Source of the DNA: Siminovitchia fordii DSM 16014 = CIP 108821
GTDB taxonomy: Bacteria > Bacillota > Bacilli > Bacillales > Bacillaceae_C
Length of the DNA: 64,000 bases
Assembly (NCBI RefSeq): GCF_000374565.1
Contig: NZ_KB894685.1
Coordinates: 124,001 to 188,000 of the forward strand
Direction: 5' to 3'
Shown: positions 9,119 to 16,957 of the stretch, piece after piece
Layout of the letters: every line of letters begins with the position of its first letter
Numbering within the stretch: position 1 is the first letter of the stretch
Program-made: the position numbers and the translations under genes
Notes under the pieces: model-generated
Databases searched by the model: none
What the model was told of the DNA's origin: nothing
The model's input: only the letters and a program-made list of their open reading frames with translations

Positions 9119-9199
9119 TGTTTAATTGTTATTTTAAACCAAACTCTATGGTAACATGAAAAAGTTCATTGTCAACTTTTTTATGAATGAATCAAATCC

Positions 9200-10159
9200 T
9201 TATTGCGCTGCAATTTCTCCATTCTCTTTGGATGCTAAAAACTCTTTTAACGCTTGTTTATTTTTATCAAAATCAATCCTAAGAACCGCTCCAACATCCG
9301 CGCTCTCATCCACAAAGGAGTCTTGGATTGGTAATCGTAATGTTTCCATCTGTCTCGATTTCCCGGCAATCAATCCTTTTCCAATTGCAAGAATCGTACC
9401 GGTATCCACGTTCGTATCGACATACGGATCTGCCATTCCAAGCATCTTAGGCAAATTTACTAAACTATGGATGCTTACAGCTTCATCTTTTAGTTTTGAC
9501 ATGACTTCCTGCTGGCGGTCCACTCTCCCAAAATCACTTAATCGATCATGGCGAAAACGTACATATCCAAGGAGCTCCTCCCCGTGCAACACTTGTTTGC
9601 CAGGGTGTAAAGTCATGCCTATTCCATATGACATTTCGTATGGAATATCTACTTCAATACCATCAGGTGCGATGACATCCACTATTTTTGAAAACCCATC
9701 AAAGCCAACCACCGCATAATAATTAATATCGATATCAAAGTTCCTCTTGATCGTTTGTCTTAACAATTCCGGGCCGCCATAAGCGAATGCAGCATTTATT
9801 TTTCTCATTCCGTGTTCAGGAATGTCTACATAGGTATCTCGCATGATAGAAGCAAGCTTAATATCATGCGTGTTCTGGTCATAATGAGCGATCATGAGGG
9901 TGTCAGAGTTACCGCGATCCTCCCCCCTTGAGTCGCTTCCAATGACCAGAATATTGATTTCTCCAAATTGAGGTTCTGGTCCATTAAACGGATCAAAAGT
10001 TTTACCATCGTCCTTGTAGGGACCATCCTTTGCTTCAGAGACTCCTTTATAATATTGAAAGACACTAAATGTTCCTGCAGTTAAAATCAGTACAAAGAAG
10101 AGTATAGAAATATTTCTTATCCACTTGCGCTTAGTTGTTTTTCTTACTCTAGTACCCAT
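9200..10159 (-). CDS. LytR-CpsA-Psr (LCP) family cell-wall polymer ligase
   Basis: LCP proteins transfer teichoic acids or other anionic polymers from their lipid carrier to peptidoglycan on the outer face of the membrane. This 319 aa protein has a basic N-terminal tail, one membrane anchor (about 15-35) and an extracellular LCP domain. The domain carries the family's LVIGSDSRG, the SDTLMI stretch, MRDTYVDIP and the arginine-rich RFRHDRLSDFGRVDRQQ. It is most like the B. subtilis TagT/TagU/TagV group, but I cannot say which. It stands alone on its strand, downstream of a regulator gene. Confidence 0.9.
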   Translation of the reverse strand: MGTRVRKTTKRKWIRNISILFFVLILTAGTFSVFQYYKGVSEAKDGPYKDDGKTFDPFNGPEPQFGEINILVIGSDSRGEDRGNSDTLMIAHYDQNTHDIKLASIMRDTYVDIPEHGMRKINAAFAYGGPELLRQTIKRNFDIDINYYAVVGFDGFSKIVDVIAPDGIEVDIPYEMSYGIGMTLHPGKQVLHGEELLGYVRFRHDRLSDFGRVDRQQEVMSKLKDEAVSIHSLVNLPKMLGMADPYVDTNVDTGTILAIGKGLIAGKSRQMETLRLPIQDSFVDESADVGAVLRIDFDKNKQALKEFLASKENGEIAAQ

Positions 10160-10191
10160 AAATAAGCCACCTATTTCCTAGATTGATTGAG

Positions 10192-10833
10192 TCATTTGTT
10201 AAGAGAGTTCAATGTCATTTGCACTGCAATGGCATCGTCAATATAACCGATGGGGAAAATATAATCGGGGATAGCATCAACAGGAATAATAAAGTACAAA
10301 AGTACGCTGCCGATGATGGCTAGCTCGTATGATGTTCCTTTCCTTTGGAGAAACTTCTCATATAATTCCTTCAGGTGATTAATAAAAGGACCTATGCTCC
10401 CCACTTTTTGAAGTTTATTCTCAAAATCATTAAGAATCGTTTCTTTCCCTTCCTCAGTCTGTGAGTAATGTCCATAGTCAGATAATTTTTGATCAACTTC
10501 ATCGATAGTAAAATCTTTATCATATAAATTGGAGGATTGGAGGTAGGTCTTGATCACATCAACAGAAGTGTGAATATCCGAAAATGCATCCTCCTGCCTT
10601 TTTCCAATATCGTAGCCTGCTGCTTTTAACATTTCTGTCAGCGGGACGTCAAGGCAGGCTGAAAATTCTTGTAAATGCTGCATATTAGCTTCCCGCTTAC
10701 CGTTAATAATCCTCGAAATTGTAGCTGTATCAATTTTCGTCATTTCTGCGAATTTCCTCATGGATAAAGATCGTTCGTCCAATAAGCGCCTCAACATCAA
10801 ACCAAGCTCATTATTAACTCCTTTTTTAGGCAT
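10192..10833 (-). CDS. XRE-family helix-turn-helix protein fused to a DUF1232 membrane domain
   Basis: The 213 aa product joins two modules. Residues about 8-65 form a Cro/C1-type helix-turn-helix with TATISRIINGKR as the recognition region. The C-terminal third (about 155-205) is a DUF1232 (YkvA-like) hydrophobic segment with the hallmark PVDAIPD and GYIDDA. The start is the ATG at 10833 behind GAAAGGA; a longer frame upstream has no ribosome site. The layout suggests a membrane-tethered transcription regulator, perhaps sensing envelope state. The target is unknown. The nearest gene downstream on this strand is the LCP ligase. Confidence 0.8.
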   Translation of the reverse strand: MPKKGVNNELGLMLRRLLDERSLSMRKFAEMTKIDTATISRIINGKREANMQHLQEFSACLDVPLTEMLKAAGYDIGKRQEDAFSDIHTSVDVIKTYLQSSNLYDKDFTIDEVDQKLSDYGHYSQTEEGKETILNDFENKLQKVGSIGPFINHLKELYEKFLQRKGTSYELAIIGSVLLYFIIPVDAIPDYIFPIGYIDDAIAVQMTLNSLNK

Positions 10834-10940
10834 AACCGATTTCCTTTCAAAAAAGTATGGATTCGCCATTCACTTTTACAATAAACCGTTGTTGTTTTTT
10901 TGTCAACACCCGTATTATTCTTTTGAAATCCTGCGAGTTG

Positions 10941-10982
10941 AAAAACCCAAACTTCCTCTTCAGGAAGGAAAGTTTGGGTTAT
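10941..10982 (-). terminator. Terminator of ytaF
   Basis: AACCCAAACTT and AAGTTTGGGTT form the base of a long hairpin about 27 bp beyond the ytaF stop, followed on the minus strand by a T-run. Confidence 0.85.
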
Positions 10983-11008
10983 TTACACTTTAAATGACTG
11001 CTTATTTA

Positions 11009-11653
11009 TTAAAAGAATGCGGTGATTGCGATCACCAGAATGATTGCCCCGCTTAAAACTGTTCCAAATTGCCCAACTGTATAGGAACCAATTCTCATGT
11101 TCGACAGCTTTGCTCCCAGTTTTACCCCAGCCCAAACGCTTATAAAACTTCCAATCGCGGCTGTTAAAGAAATGGCCAAAGGAGAAAGGCCGAGCAGGCC
11201 TGCCCCAAGTCCATTAGTAAGTGCATTTGCCGACAATGCAACACCTAAAATGACTGCTTCTCCCCAGCCAATATCTCCGGACAGATCCGCGTCAGCTGAC
11301 TCTGGGTTCCTTAATAATCCTTTTAAAGTTTTCGTTTGTTCTTTATGCTTCTTATTTCCTTTTGAAGTAGTATTGTTTCTTGGAGCATCTAATAAAATAA
11401 TTCTAATTCCGATAACGAACAGCAAAAACGCCCCGAAAATAACAGGGAGCATTCCGGGAAAGATATTTGAAAGCCAAAGTCCAAAAGAAATTCCTGCCAT
11501 ACTAAAAAGAAAGCATGTGACAGCAATCATGAAATTTGGCCCCATCCGAACGTTTATCTTACGAATTCCATAAGAGATTCCTACCCCTAAATTATCAATA
11601 CTTGAGGATATAGCAAAAGCCAAAATGATTAGCCAAACTGTCCATATTGCCAT
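11009..11653 (-). CDS. ytaF: Sporulation membrane protein YtaF
   Basis: This is a 214 aa polytopic membrane protein of the YtaF/MntP-like group, listed among Bacillus sporulation proteins; its substrate is unknown. About six membrane segments are visible, with two similar halves each starting with an acidic membrane motif (SSSIDNLGVGISYG near residue 17, ALSANALTNGLGAG near 137). A charged loop (about 90-125) separates them. The internal repeat and small-residue helices resemble metal exporters such as MntP. It is a single-gene unit with its own terminator. Confidence 0.88.
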   Translation of the reverse strand: MAIWTVWLIILAFAISSSIDNLGVGISYGIRKINVRMGPNFMIAVTCFLFSMAGISFGLWLSNIFPGMLPVIFGAFLLFVIGIRIILLDAPRNNTTSKGNKKHKEQTKTLKGLLRNPESADADLSGDIGWGEAVILGVALSANALTNGLGAGLLGLSPLAISLTAAIGSFISVWAGVKLGAKLSNMRIGSYTVGQFGTVLSGAIILVIAITAFF

Positions 11654-12033
11654 TTTAGCAACACACCTTTATTAGTTTTCGGTTATTTTATTGATGAAAT
11701 ACCATATATGTGCTTTTTCAATTCATCATTATTGAAATTATATCAACAAAAAAAAGACGTGCATTATTAAATTGCACATCTCCTTCTGCTATTGGCTTAA
11801 GTATTTCATACAAATAAGGAATAAAAACATATAAATCGAAATAGTATCTATATTCATCTGTCAAAAATTATGCCCCTCATAAAGTTCATAATGAAGCAGG
11901 ACATGACGTGCATGTTATGCTTTGCGGAATCAATCACTTCACGCAAATCCACATCAAGCTGTTCAAAGTTCACTTTGAATTCTTTTTAAGATATTTCAAA
12001 ATATCCTTTGAATATTTTAAATTTTAATTACTA
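11654..12033. other. Intergenic stretch with a doubtful 39-codon frame
   Basis: This 380 bp stretch carries a palindrome-like GTGCATTATTAAATTGCAC near 11760. A minus-strand GTG frame of 39 codons (about 11867-11983) follows an AAAGGA sequence. Its product (with DLREVIDSAKHNMHV) matches nothing I recognise and may be a gene remnant. Confidence 0.35.
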
Positions 12034-12621
12034 TCACATGTTTCTATAATATTTTTGACCCTTTGATTTTCTGAACGCCTGAAGGATATTTTGATATAAA
12101 GGATCTAATAACCGTCTTTGTGATATGAGCACAGCTGTTACAATCAATGCGATTATCGCGCCAGCCGTTACATCAAAAGGATAATGCACACCGATATAGA
12201 TTCTTGACAGTGCCATGAAAAACGCCATGATCAACAATACACTTCCAATCCTTCTACGGTGCCAAAACAGTGCCCAGGCCATTGCAAAAGCTCCCGCAGA
12301 ATGATTACTCGGAAATGATGGGTCAGTACCCATTTTATCGCTCAGTAAATTGACAGCATATGTAACAAAAGGCCGCGGACGAAAATACATCAATTCAATC
12401 ACCTTGTTAATTCCAAGGGCAATGACAGTTATTGTTATTGCATACAAGACAATTTTTCTATTGTCAACCTTCTTCCCCGATTTTGAAAACCATAACCACA
12501 CAAAAACAAGTCCAAATAATATTGGGCCAAACTTTGAAAATAACATTACTGTTTGGTCAAGTATTTGATTTTGTCCTGCAAATTGATTGATCATTTCAAA
12601 CAACTTGTAATCAAAGTTCAT
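12034..12621 (-). CDS. bcrC: PAP2-type undecaprenyl-diphosphate phosphatase, BcrC-like
   Basis: BcrC removes a phosphate from undecaprenyl pyrophosphate to recycle the lipid carrier of cell-wall synthesis, and gives bacitracin tolerance. The 195 aa protein is a multi-span membrane protein carrying all three PAP2 signatures: KVIELMYFRPRPF, PSNHSAG and SRIYIGVHYPFD, with the catalytic histidines present. The start is the ATG at 12621 behind AAGGAAG; a frame opening 11 codons earlier is not used because this ribosome site lies inside it. It is monocistronic. Confidence 0.88.
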   Translation of the reverse strand: MNFDYKLFEMINQFAGQNQILDQTVMLFSKFGPILFGLVFVWLWFSKSGKKVDNRKIVLYAITITVIALGINKVIELMYFRPRPFVTYAVNLLSDKMGTDPSFPSNHSAGAFAMAWALFWHRRRIGSVLLIMAFFMALSRIYIGVHYPFDVTAGAIIALIVTAVLISQRRLLDPLYQNILQAFRKSKGQKYYRNM

Positions 12622-12697
12622 TGAATCTTCCTTTTTTAAAAATTGAGGTTTCATTATAACACATAAAAGGATGGGAGTTCCTAAAAAGTTTTTAATG

Positions 12698-12737
12698 AAA
12701 AACCACCCACCGGAAACTGAGCCGAGTGGATGGTTGT
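12698..12737 (-). terminator. Terminator of the ykfC-like gene
   Basis: AACCATCCAC and GTGGGTGGTT pair with one mismatch, and a run of five T follows on the minus strand, just past the ykfC stop. Confidence 0.8.
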
Positions 12738-12744
12738 AGTTAAG

Positions 12745-13752
12745 TTACTCTTCAATATACCTTCTTGCCCCTGCATATTCTTCCCCGTAGCCTGAAGTGT
12801 CTATATCATCAATACGGACGTGGGTAGAAGTGTTTGGCGAGTGAATCATTTTTCCACCTCCAACATACATTCCTACATGATGGACCCTGCCTTTCCCTTG
12901 TTCATACGCAAAGAAAAGGAGGTCTCCGGCTTTCAAGTCTTCTCTTTCTACAGGGGTCCCATGTGTAGCCTGAACAGAAGAGTCCCTTGGAATCGTAATT
13001 CCATTTGAGTGATACATTGTATAAGTGAAGCCTGAACAATCAAATCCGAAGCCTGACATTCCCGCCCATAAGTACGGTAGATTCAAGAATTTCTTTCCTG
13101 TATTAACAACGTCCTGACCTGTTGGTGCCGGAATGTCTTTCTCATCCTGATACACTGCCGCATCAGATTTTTTTAGCCACTTTTTTCCTTGGCTTGGAGT
13201 GGCTACCAAAATTTCATTCTTAAATTCTTTCATTATGGGTAAGCGTGTATTGAAGCTAAGCTCCAAAAATTCTTCGGAAGTCTTCTTATCTTCGTAGAGC
13301 CATGCCGTTGGGGATGTAATAAGGGCAAATGGTCTCTTTAGCTGATTTTTATAGCTATTCCCTTTTGCCAGTTGGACTTTAGGCATCCAGCCAGGATAAC
13401 CCAAATCATTTCTCGGTGTGGGCTGATTGTGTACAGCTACTTTCACCCAATCTCCTTCTTCTTCTATAATGGTCACTTCTGAACCGTACAGTGCTTGTGT
13501 TTCCAGCTTTCCGACCAATCCAAGCTTTTCCTCATAAGTCATTGTCCCTGTCCATTTCCTCAAGGCTACCGGATTTGAGGCAGACGGCTTGTCCACTTCT
13601 CTTAAAAGATTTGGCTCGCTCCATAAAGTCGCAGCTGTAACATCAACAAAATATGTTTCCGACTCTTTTCCTTTAGCTTCAGCCAATCCTGTCGACATAA
13701 AGAACATACAAACCAATGAAAAAATGAGGATCCGCCAATTTTGTACAGCCAC
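12745..13752 (-). CDS. ykfC: NlpC/P60 murein-peptide endopeptidase, YkfC-like
   Basis: YkfC-type enzymes cut the gamma-D-Glu-L-diamino acid bond of free murein peptides, releasing L-Ala-D-Glu. The 335 aa chain has a signal peptide (about 1-26). Two SH3b-like domains span about 35-200. A C-terminal NlpC/P60 domain (about 210-335) holds the catalytic cysteine in DCSGF (Cys239) and the histidine in HHVGMY (about 291-292). The start is GTG behind AAAGGATG. It follows the L-Ala-D/L-Glu epimerase gene by 18 bp, so product and next enzyme are encoded together. The signal peptide suggests that cleavage happens outside the membrane. Confidence 0.9.
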   Translation of the reverse strand: MAVQNWRILIFSLVCMFFMSTGLAEAKGKESETYFVDVTAATLWSEPNLLREVDKPSASNPVALRKWTGTMTYEEKLGLVGKLETQALYGSEVTIIEEEGDWVKVAVHNQPTPRNDLGYPGWMPKVQLAKGNSYKNQLKRPFALITSPTAWLYEDKKTSEEFLELSFNTRLPIMKEFKNEILVATPSQGKKWLKKSDAAVYQDEKDIPAPTGQDVVNTGKKFLNLPYLWAGMSGFGFDCSGFTYTMYHSNGITIPRDSSVQATHGTPVEREDLKAGDLLFFAYEQGKGRVHHVGMYVGGGKMIHSPNTSTHVRIDDIDTSGYGEEYAGARRYIEE

Positions 13753-13770
13753 AAAATCATCCTTTCACTT

Positions 13771-14862
13771 TTATTTATGATTAAAAGGAAAGAAGTCTTT
13801 CCTTTTAATTCCCAATCCTGAATCTCCTGAGACATGTATCGAGTTTTGCTCATATAAAATGCCTTCAAATGGTTCTTCTTTGATCCACAAAGGGGCATCC
13901 AAATCAATCTTTGTTATATTTGGATGCGCAATAGCCAGGTGTACCGCCGCCGCGACACTGACACTAGACTCCATCATGCTGCCAACCATGCATTCTACTT
14001 CGGCTGCTTCCGCCATGTTGGCAATTTGCAGAGCACGGCGAATTCCTCCGGTTTTCATCAGTTTGATGTTCAAGTAGTCCACCGCCTGTTCAGATAGCAG
14101 TTTCATAGCGTCTCTTGGAGAAAACAGACTTTCATCAGCCATTATTGGCGTTTGGACATTTCTCTTTATTTCTTTCAATCCAGCGATGTCGTGAGCTTTG
14201 ACCGGCTGTTCTACAAGCTCTATATTTAATCTGTCTTTTTCCCATGTCCTGATCACTTCAACAGACTGCTTGACTGTCCATCCTTGATTGGCATCCACGC
14301 GAAGTGTCACGTTATCCCCTACCGCTTTGCGGATTTTCGTGATTCTTTCTATGTCTTTTTTCCAATCATTTCCCGCTTTGATTTTTATGATTGAAAATCC
14401 ATCGTGTATAATCTGTTTGGCATCTCTGACCATTTGTTCCTCTTCCCCGATGCTTATAGTCATATCATTCAATAATGAATTCGTATTGCCGCCTAAAAAT
14501 TGATATAAAGGTATTTTCCAATATTTGCAAAGCGCATCATATACTGCTATTTCTACAGCTGCCTTTGAACTTGTATTGCCAACACAGCTTTGTTGCACGA
14601 TTCTTGAAAGCTCGTTGAGTTGGGTAATGGGTCTTCCGATCAGTTGGGGAGCAATCACTGATTGAATGATTCCTACGATCCCCTCCGTTGAATCACCTGT
14701 GATTGCCACTGTTGGTGCTGCTGCCCCCATTCCGGTGATACCACTTTCCAACTGAAGCATGACAACCACATTTTCTATTTCATCAGTTGTCCTGAGAGCT
14801 GTTTTGAATGGCTTGATTAACGGCAATTTTTCTATGGAAACTTCTATTGTTTGAATATTCAT
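13771..14862 (-). CDS. ykfB: L-Ala-D/L-Glu epimerase, YkfB-like (enolase superfamily)
   Basis: This enzyme converts L-Ala-D-Glu from murein into L-Ala-L-Glu so that ordinary peptidases can degrade it. The 363 aa sequence has the muconate-lactonizing subgroup layout. Visible residues are the KxK pair K160/K162, metal ligands D190, E218 and D243, and the second base lysine K267 in LNIKL. These match the dipeptide-epimerase branch. The gene lies between a DUF819 transporter gene (17 bp away) and ykfC (18 bp away), so the three form a murein-peptide operon. Confidence 0.92.
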   Translation of the reverse strand: MNIQTIEVSIEKLPLIKPFKTALRTTDEIENVVVMLQLESGITGMGAAAPTVAITGDSTEGIVGIIQSVIAPQLIGRPITQLNELSRIVQQSCVGNTSSKAAVEIAVYDALCKYWKIPLYQFLGGNTNSLLNDMTISIGEEEQMVRDAKQIIHDGFSIIKIKAGNDWKKDIERITKIRKAVGDNVTLRVDANQGWTVKQSVEVIRTWEKDRLNIELVEQPVKAHDIAGLKEIKRNVQTPIMADESLFSPRDAMKLLSEQAVDYLNIKLMKTGGIRRALQIANMAEAAEVECMVGSMMESSVSVAAAVHLAIAHPNITKIDLDAPLWIKEEPFEGILYEQNSIHVSGDSGLGIKRKDFFPFNHK

Positions 14863-14878
14863 AGTTGCAACCTTCCCT

Positions 14879-16039
14879 TTATATAGCTGATAAAATGTAA
14901 GATGTCAAAATTCCATAATACGTTCCGAGCAAGCTTCCAAGAACAGCCATCAGAATCCCTACAGGAATCAGCAGTCTATTGAATGAACCTGCCAGTATGG
15001 GGGCTGATGCAACGCCACCGATGTTGGCAAGGGAAGCTACTCCCATCGTAAATAAATCGAGCTTGAATATTTTTGCTAGTATGATCATGATCAACCCATG
15101 GAAGAACATGATCATGAAGCCTGACAAAATGTAAACCGGCGCTTGGAATAACTGAGAGAAATCAGCATGGGAGGCGATCAGGCCAATAATGATGTATAGC
15201 ATAACTTTAGAGATCTCCATGGACCCTGGCATTTTCCCAACCTTAGTCACAGCCAGAACAAGGCCGACAGCGGAGGCAATGATGATCGTCCAAGTTGTGG
15301 CATTAACAGCTGCACCAAGTTCAGGCAGCTTTCCGCCAATCTTAGTCGCCAATACGGAGACCAGTAAACTTAGTCCCAGGAAACCGATTAATTCAACAAA
15401 CCCGATAGGTTCCTGCTTTACCTCTTCTGCCTCCAACTGCGCAGTTACCTCATCGATATAAGTTGTATCAGCTTTTGTCCATTTATTGAATTTCATAGCA
15501 AACGGTACAAGCCAGAATAAAAACATGACCCATACAGAGTAATTGACAGTATCCATGATCAATGCATAGCCAAAAATATTCTCCGGTACATCCAGAATTC
15601 CCTGCAAAATCACCATATTTGCTGAACCGCCAGTCCAACTTGCGCTCAGAGCTGAAAATGCTTTCCATGTATCCGCTGCATAAAAACCTTTGAGAAGAGC
15701 ATAAGTAATTATAAATCCCCCTACGATACTGATCGACGCAGCAAAGAATGTCAGCAGCATTTTCGGCCCCAACCTAATGATTTTTCTGAGATCGCAGTGA
15801 AGCAGCATCAACATCAGCATAGCCGGAAGAAGAAGTCCACGCACTGTTGAATAGGCGTTCTCAACTGAATCACTTGATGAAAACAGACCAAAAGTTTTCA
15901 TTAGTGCAGCGCCAATATAAATGAGGACAATCCCCGGCACATATTTAAAGAACTTTCCTCCAATCTTTTTTTCAGCAACTGCTACAGCAGCGGTAAAGGC
16001 TAATAAAAAACAAACAAACACAACTCCATCCTGAATCAT
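14879..16039 (-). CDS. DUF819 family membrane transporter, YjcL-like
   Basis: The 386 aa protein has ten or more hydrophobic segments and belongs to DUF819 (B. subtilis YjcL). It has glycine-rich re-entrant-like stretches such as SASWTGGSANMV near 133 and ASLANIGGVASAP near 335. A charged cytoplasmic loop (about 190-215) separates two similar halves. The substrate is not known. Its place directly before ykfB and ykfC suggests import of murein dipeptides or a derived amino acid. The start is the ATG at 16039 behind GGAGG. Confidence 0.82.
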   Translation of the reverse strand: MIQDGVVFVCFLLAFTAAVAVAEKKIGGKFFKYVPGIVLIYIGAALMKTFGLFSSSDSVENAYSTVRGLLLPAMLMLMLLHCDLRKIIRLGPKMLLTFFAASISIVGGFIITYALLKGFYAADTWKAFSALSASWTGGSANMVILQGILDVPENIFGYALIMDTVNYSVWVMFLFWLVPFAMKFNKWTKADTTYIDEVTAQLEAEEVKQEPIGFVELIGFLGLSLLVSVLATKIGGKLPELGAAVNATTWTIIIASAVGLVLAVTKVGKMPGSMEISKVMLYIIIGLIASHADFSQLFQAPVYILSGFMIMFFHGLIMIILAKIFKLDLFTMGVASLANIGGVASAPILAGSFNRLLIPVGILMAVLGSLLGTYYGILTSYILSAI

Positions 16040-16068
16040 CTTCAGATCCTCCTTTTAATTAAAAATGA

Positions 16069-16113
16069 AAAAATCCAGCCATTAGGAAACAAACTCCCTA
16101 ACAGCTGGATTTC
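16069..16113 (-). terminator. Hairpin between the DUF3870 gene and the DUF819 operon
   Basis: AAATCCAGC and GCTGGATTT enclose an inner TTAGG/CCTAA pairing. The minus strand ends in a T-run. Only about 30 bp separate it from the DUF819 start, leaving no room for an obvious separate promoter, so this may be a partial terminator or attenuator within one transcript. Confidence 0.75.
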
Positions 16114-16137
16114 AATTGCGAATAACAAAAGAAGCAG

Positions 16138-16455
16138 CTAACTATTCATGATTTGGTTATATTTTATATGCGCATTTTTAAATGCAACAATAATAGCTCT
16201 TTGAGAAGAACCGAAGTATCTCTTTTCTATCTCTTCAATGATGGCTTCAGGCTCGTTCATTGATTTTCCGGTAAAAATTGATCGGACAAATTTGGAAGTC
16301 AGAGCAATCGTTGAAGAACACTCAGCTTCTAATATTTCATGACTGTTCCTGTCTATTACCAGACCGATGAAAAAAGTATTGAACTTTTGTGTAATGGGGT
16401 TGTTTGATGCCGTCTTACTGTCCCCAATGATATATACAGTATGATCCGGAAACAC
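16138..16455 (-). CDS. DUF3870 domain-containing protein
   Basis: This is a 105 aa soluble protein of unknown function with the DUF3870 pattern: an opening strand TVYIIGDSKT, then NPITQKF, FFIGLVID and a central cysteine segment AECSSTIALTS. The start is GTG at 16455, seven bases after AGGAGG. An upstream ATG extension of 19 codons would read through that ribosome site. DUF3870 genes are usually found beside small-molecule catabolic genes. Here the next gene is the DUF819 transporter of the murein-peptide operon. Confidence 0.75.
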   Translation of the reverse strand: MFPDHTVYIIGDSKTASNNPITQKFNTFFIGLVIDRNSHEILEAECSSTIALTSKFVRSIFTGKSMNEPEAIIEEIEKRYFGSSQRAIIVAFKNAHIKYNQIMNS

Positions 16456-16753
16456 GAAAGATCCTCCTGGCAGTCGGATAACATGCGGGGCATCTGCACA
16501 TGTAATGTACAAATGTTCGTCACATTATCGACGATATTTTTATATTAATACAAACGTTTTCATTTTGCAATTATTTATTTACTCTCTTTTAAGTGAATGT
16601 CTAAAATTCACCGTATATAAAGTTTGGAATCTCTGCTTGACCAATTTCTTTGCTGCTAACTTTGCCAGCTCGGCATTGACTTTGATTGGAACACTTTTAT
16701 TAAATCCCGTTCCGGCCTTGTACCTTCGCCGGAGCGGGAATCTTCTTTCTCAA

Positions 16754-16939
16754 TTATAACGTTTCCTTCCATTTTTTCCTGAATAAAAAATTGACTGCAC
16801 ATGAAGCAATAAATATGAGAATCAAAAGGATTCCGATGAAAGGATATTTCAGCTTAAAGGCAAATACGGCAAAGACTGCCAAGCTGATGGAAATGAACCA
16901 CCCAAATACCTGCGTGGCAATATAAAAAGTCTTCTCCAA
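16754..16939 (-). CDS. Small two-helix membrane protein
   Basis: A 61 aa protein with two hydrophobic helices (about 8-30 and 33-52) and a basic C-terminus (RKKWK). It lies 18 bp downstream of sbcC on the same strand behind a GGAGGTG site, so it is probably the last gene of the sbcDC transcript. A GC-rich inverted repeat near 16703-16741 could end the transcript. I do not recognise a named family. Confidence 0.65.
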   Translation of the reverse strand: MEKTFYIATQVFGWFISISLAVFAVFAFKLKYPFIGILLILIFIASCAVNFLFRKKWKETL

Positions 16940-16957
16940 GAGGACTGCACCTCCTAT

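Noticed and set aside
16456-16512. An N-terminal extension of the DUF3870 protein starting at ATG 16512
   Set aside because: The extension covers a strong AGGAGG site that serves the GTG at 16455, and the family normally starts near TVYIIGD.
16560-16573. A CcpA cre site (TGAAAACGTTTGTA) upstream of the DUF3870 gene
   Set aside because: It differs from the consensus at two fixed positions in the second half-site and could not be supported further.
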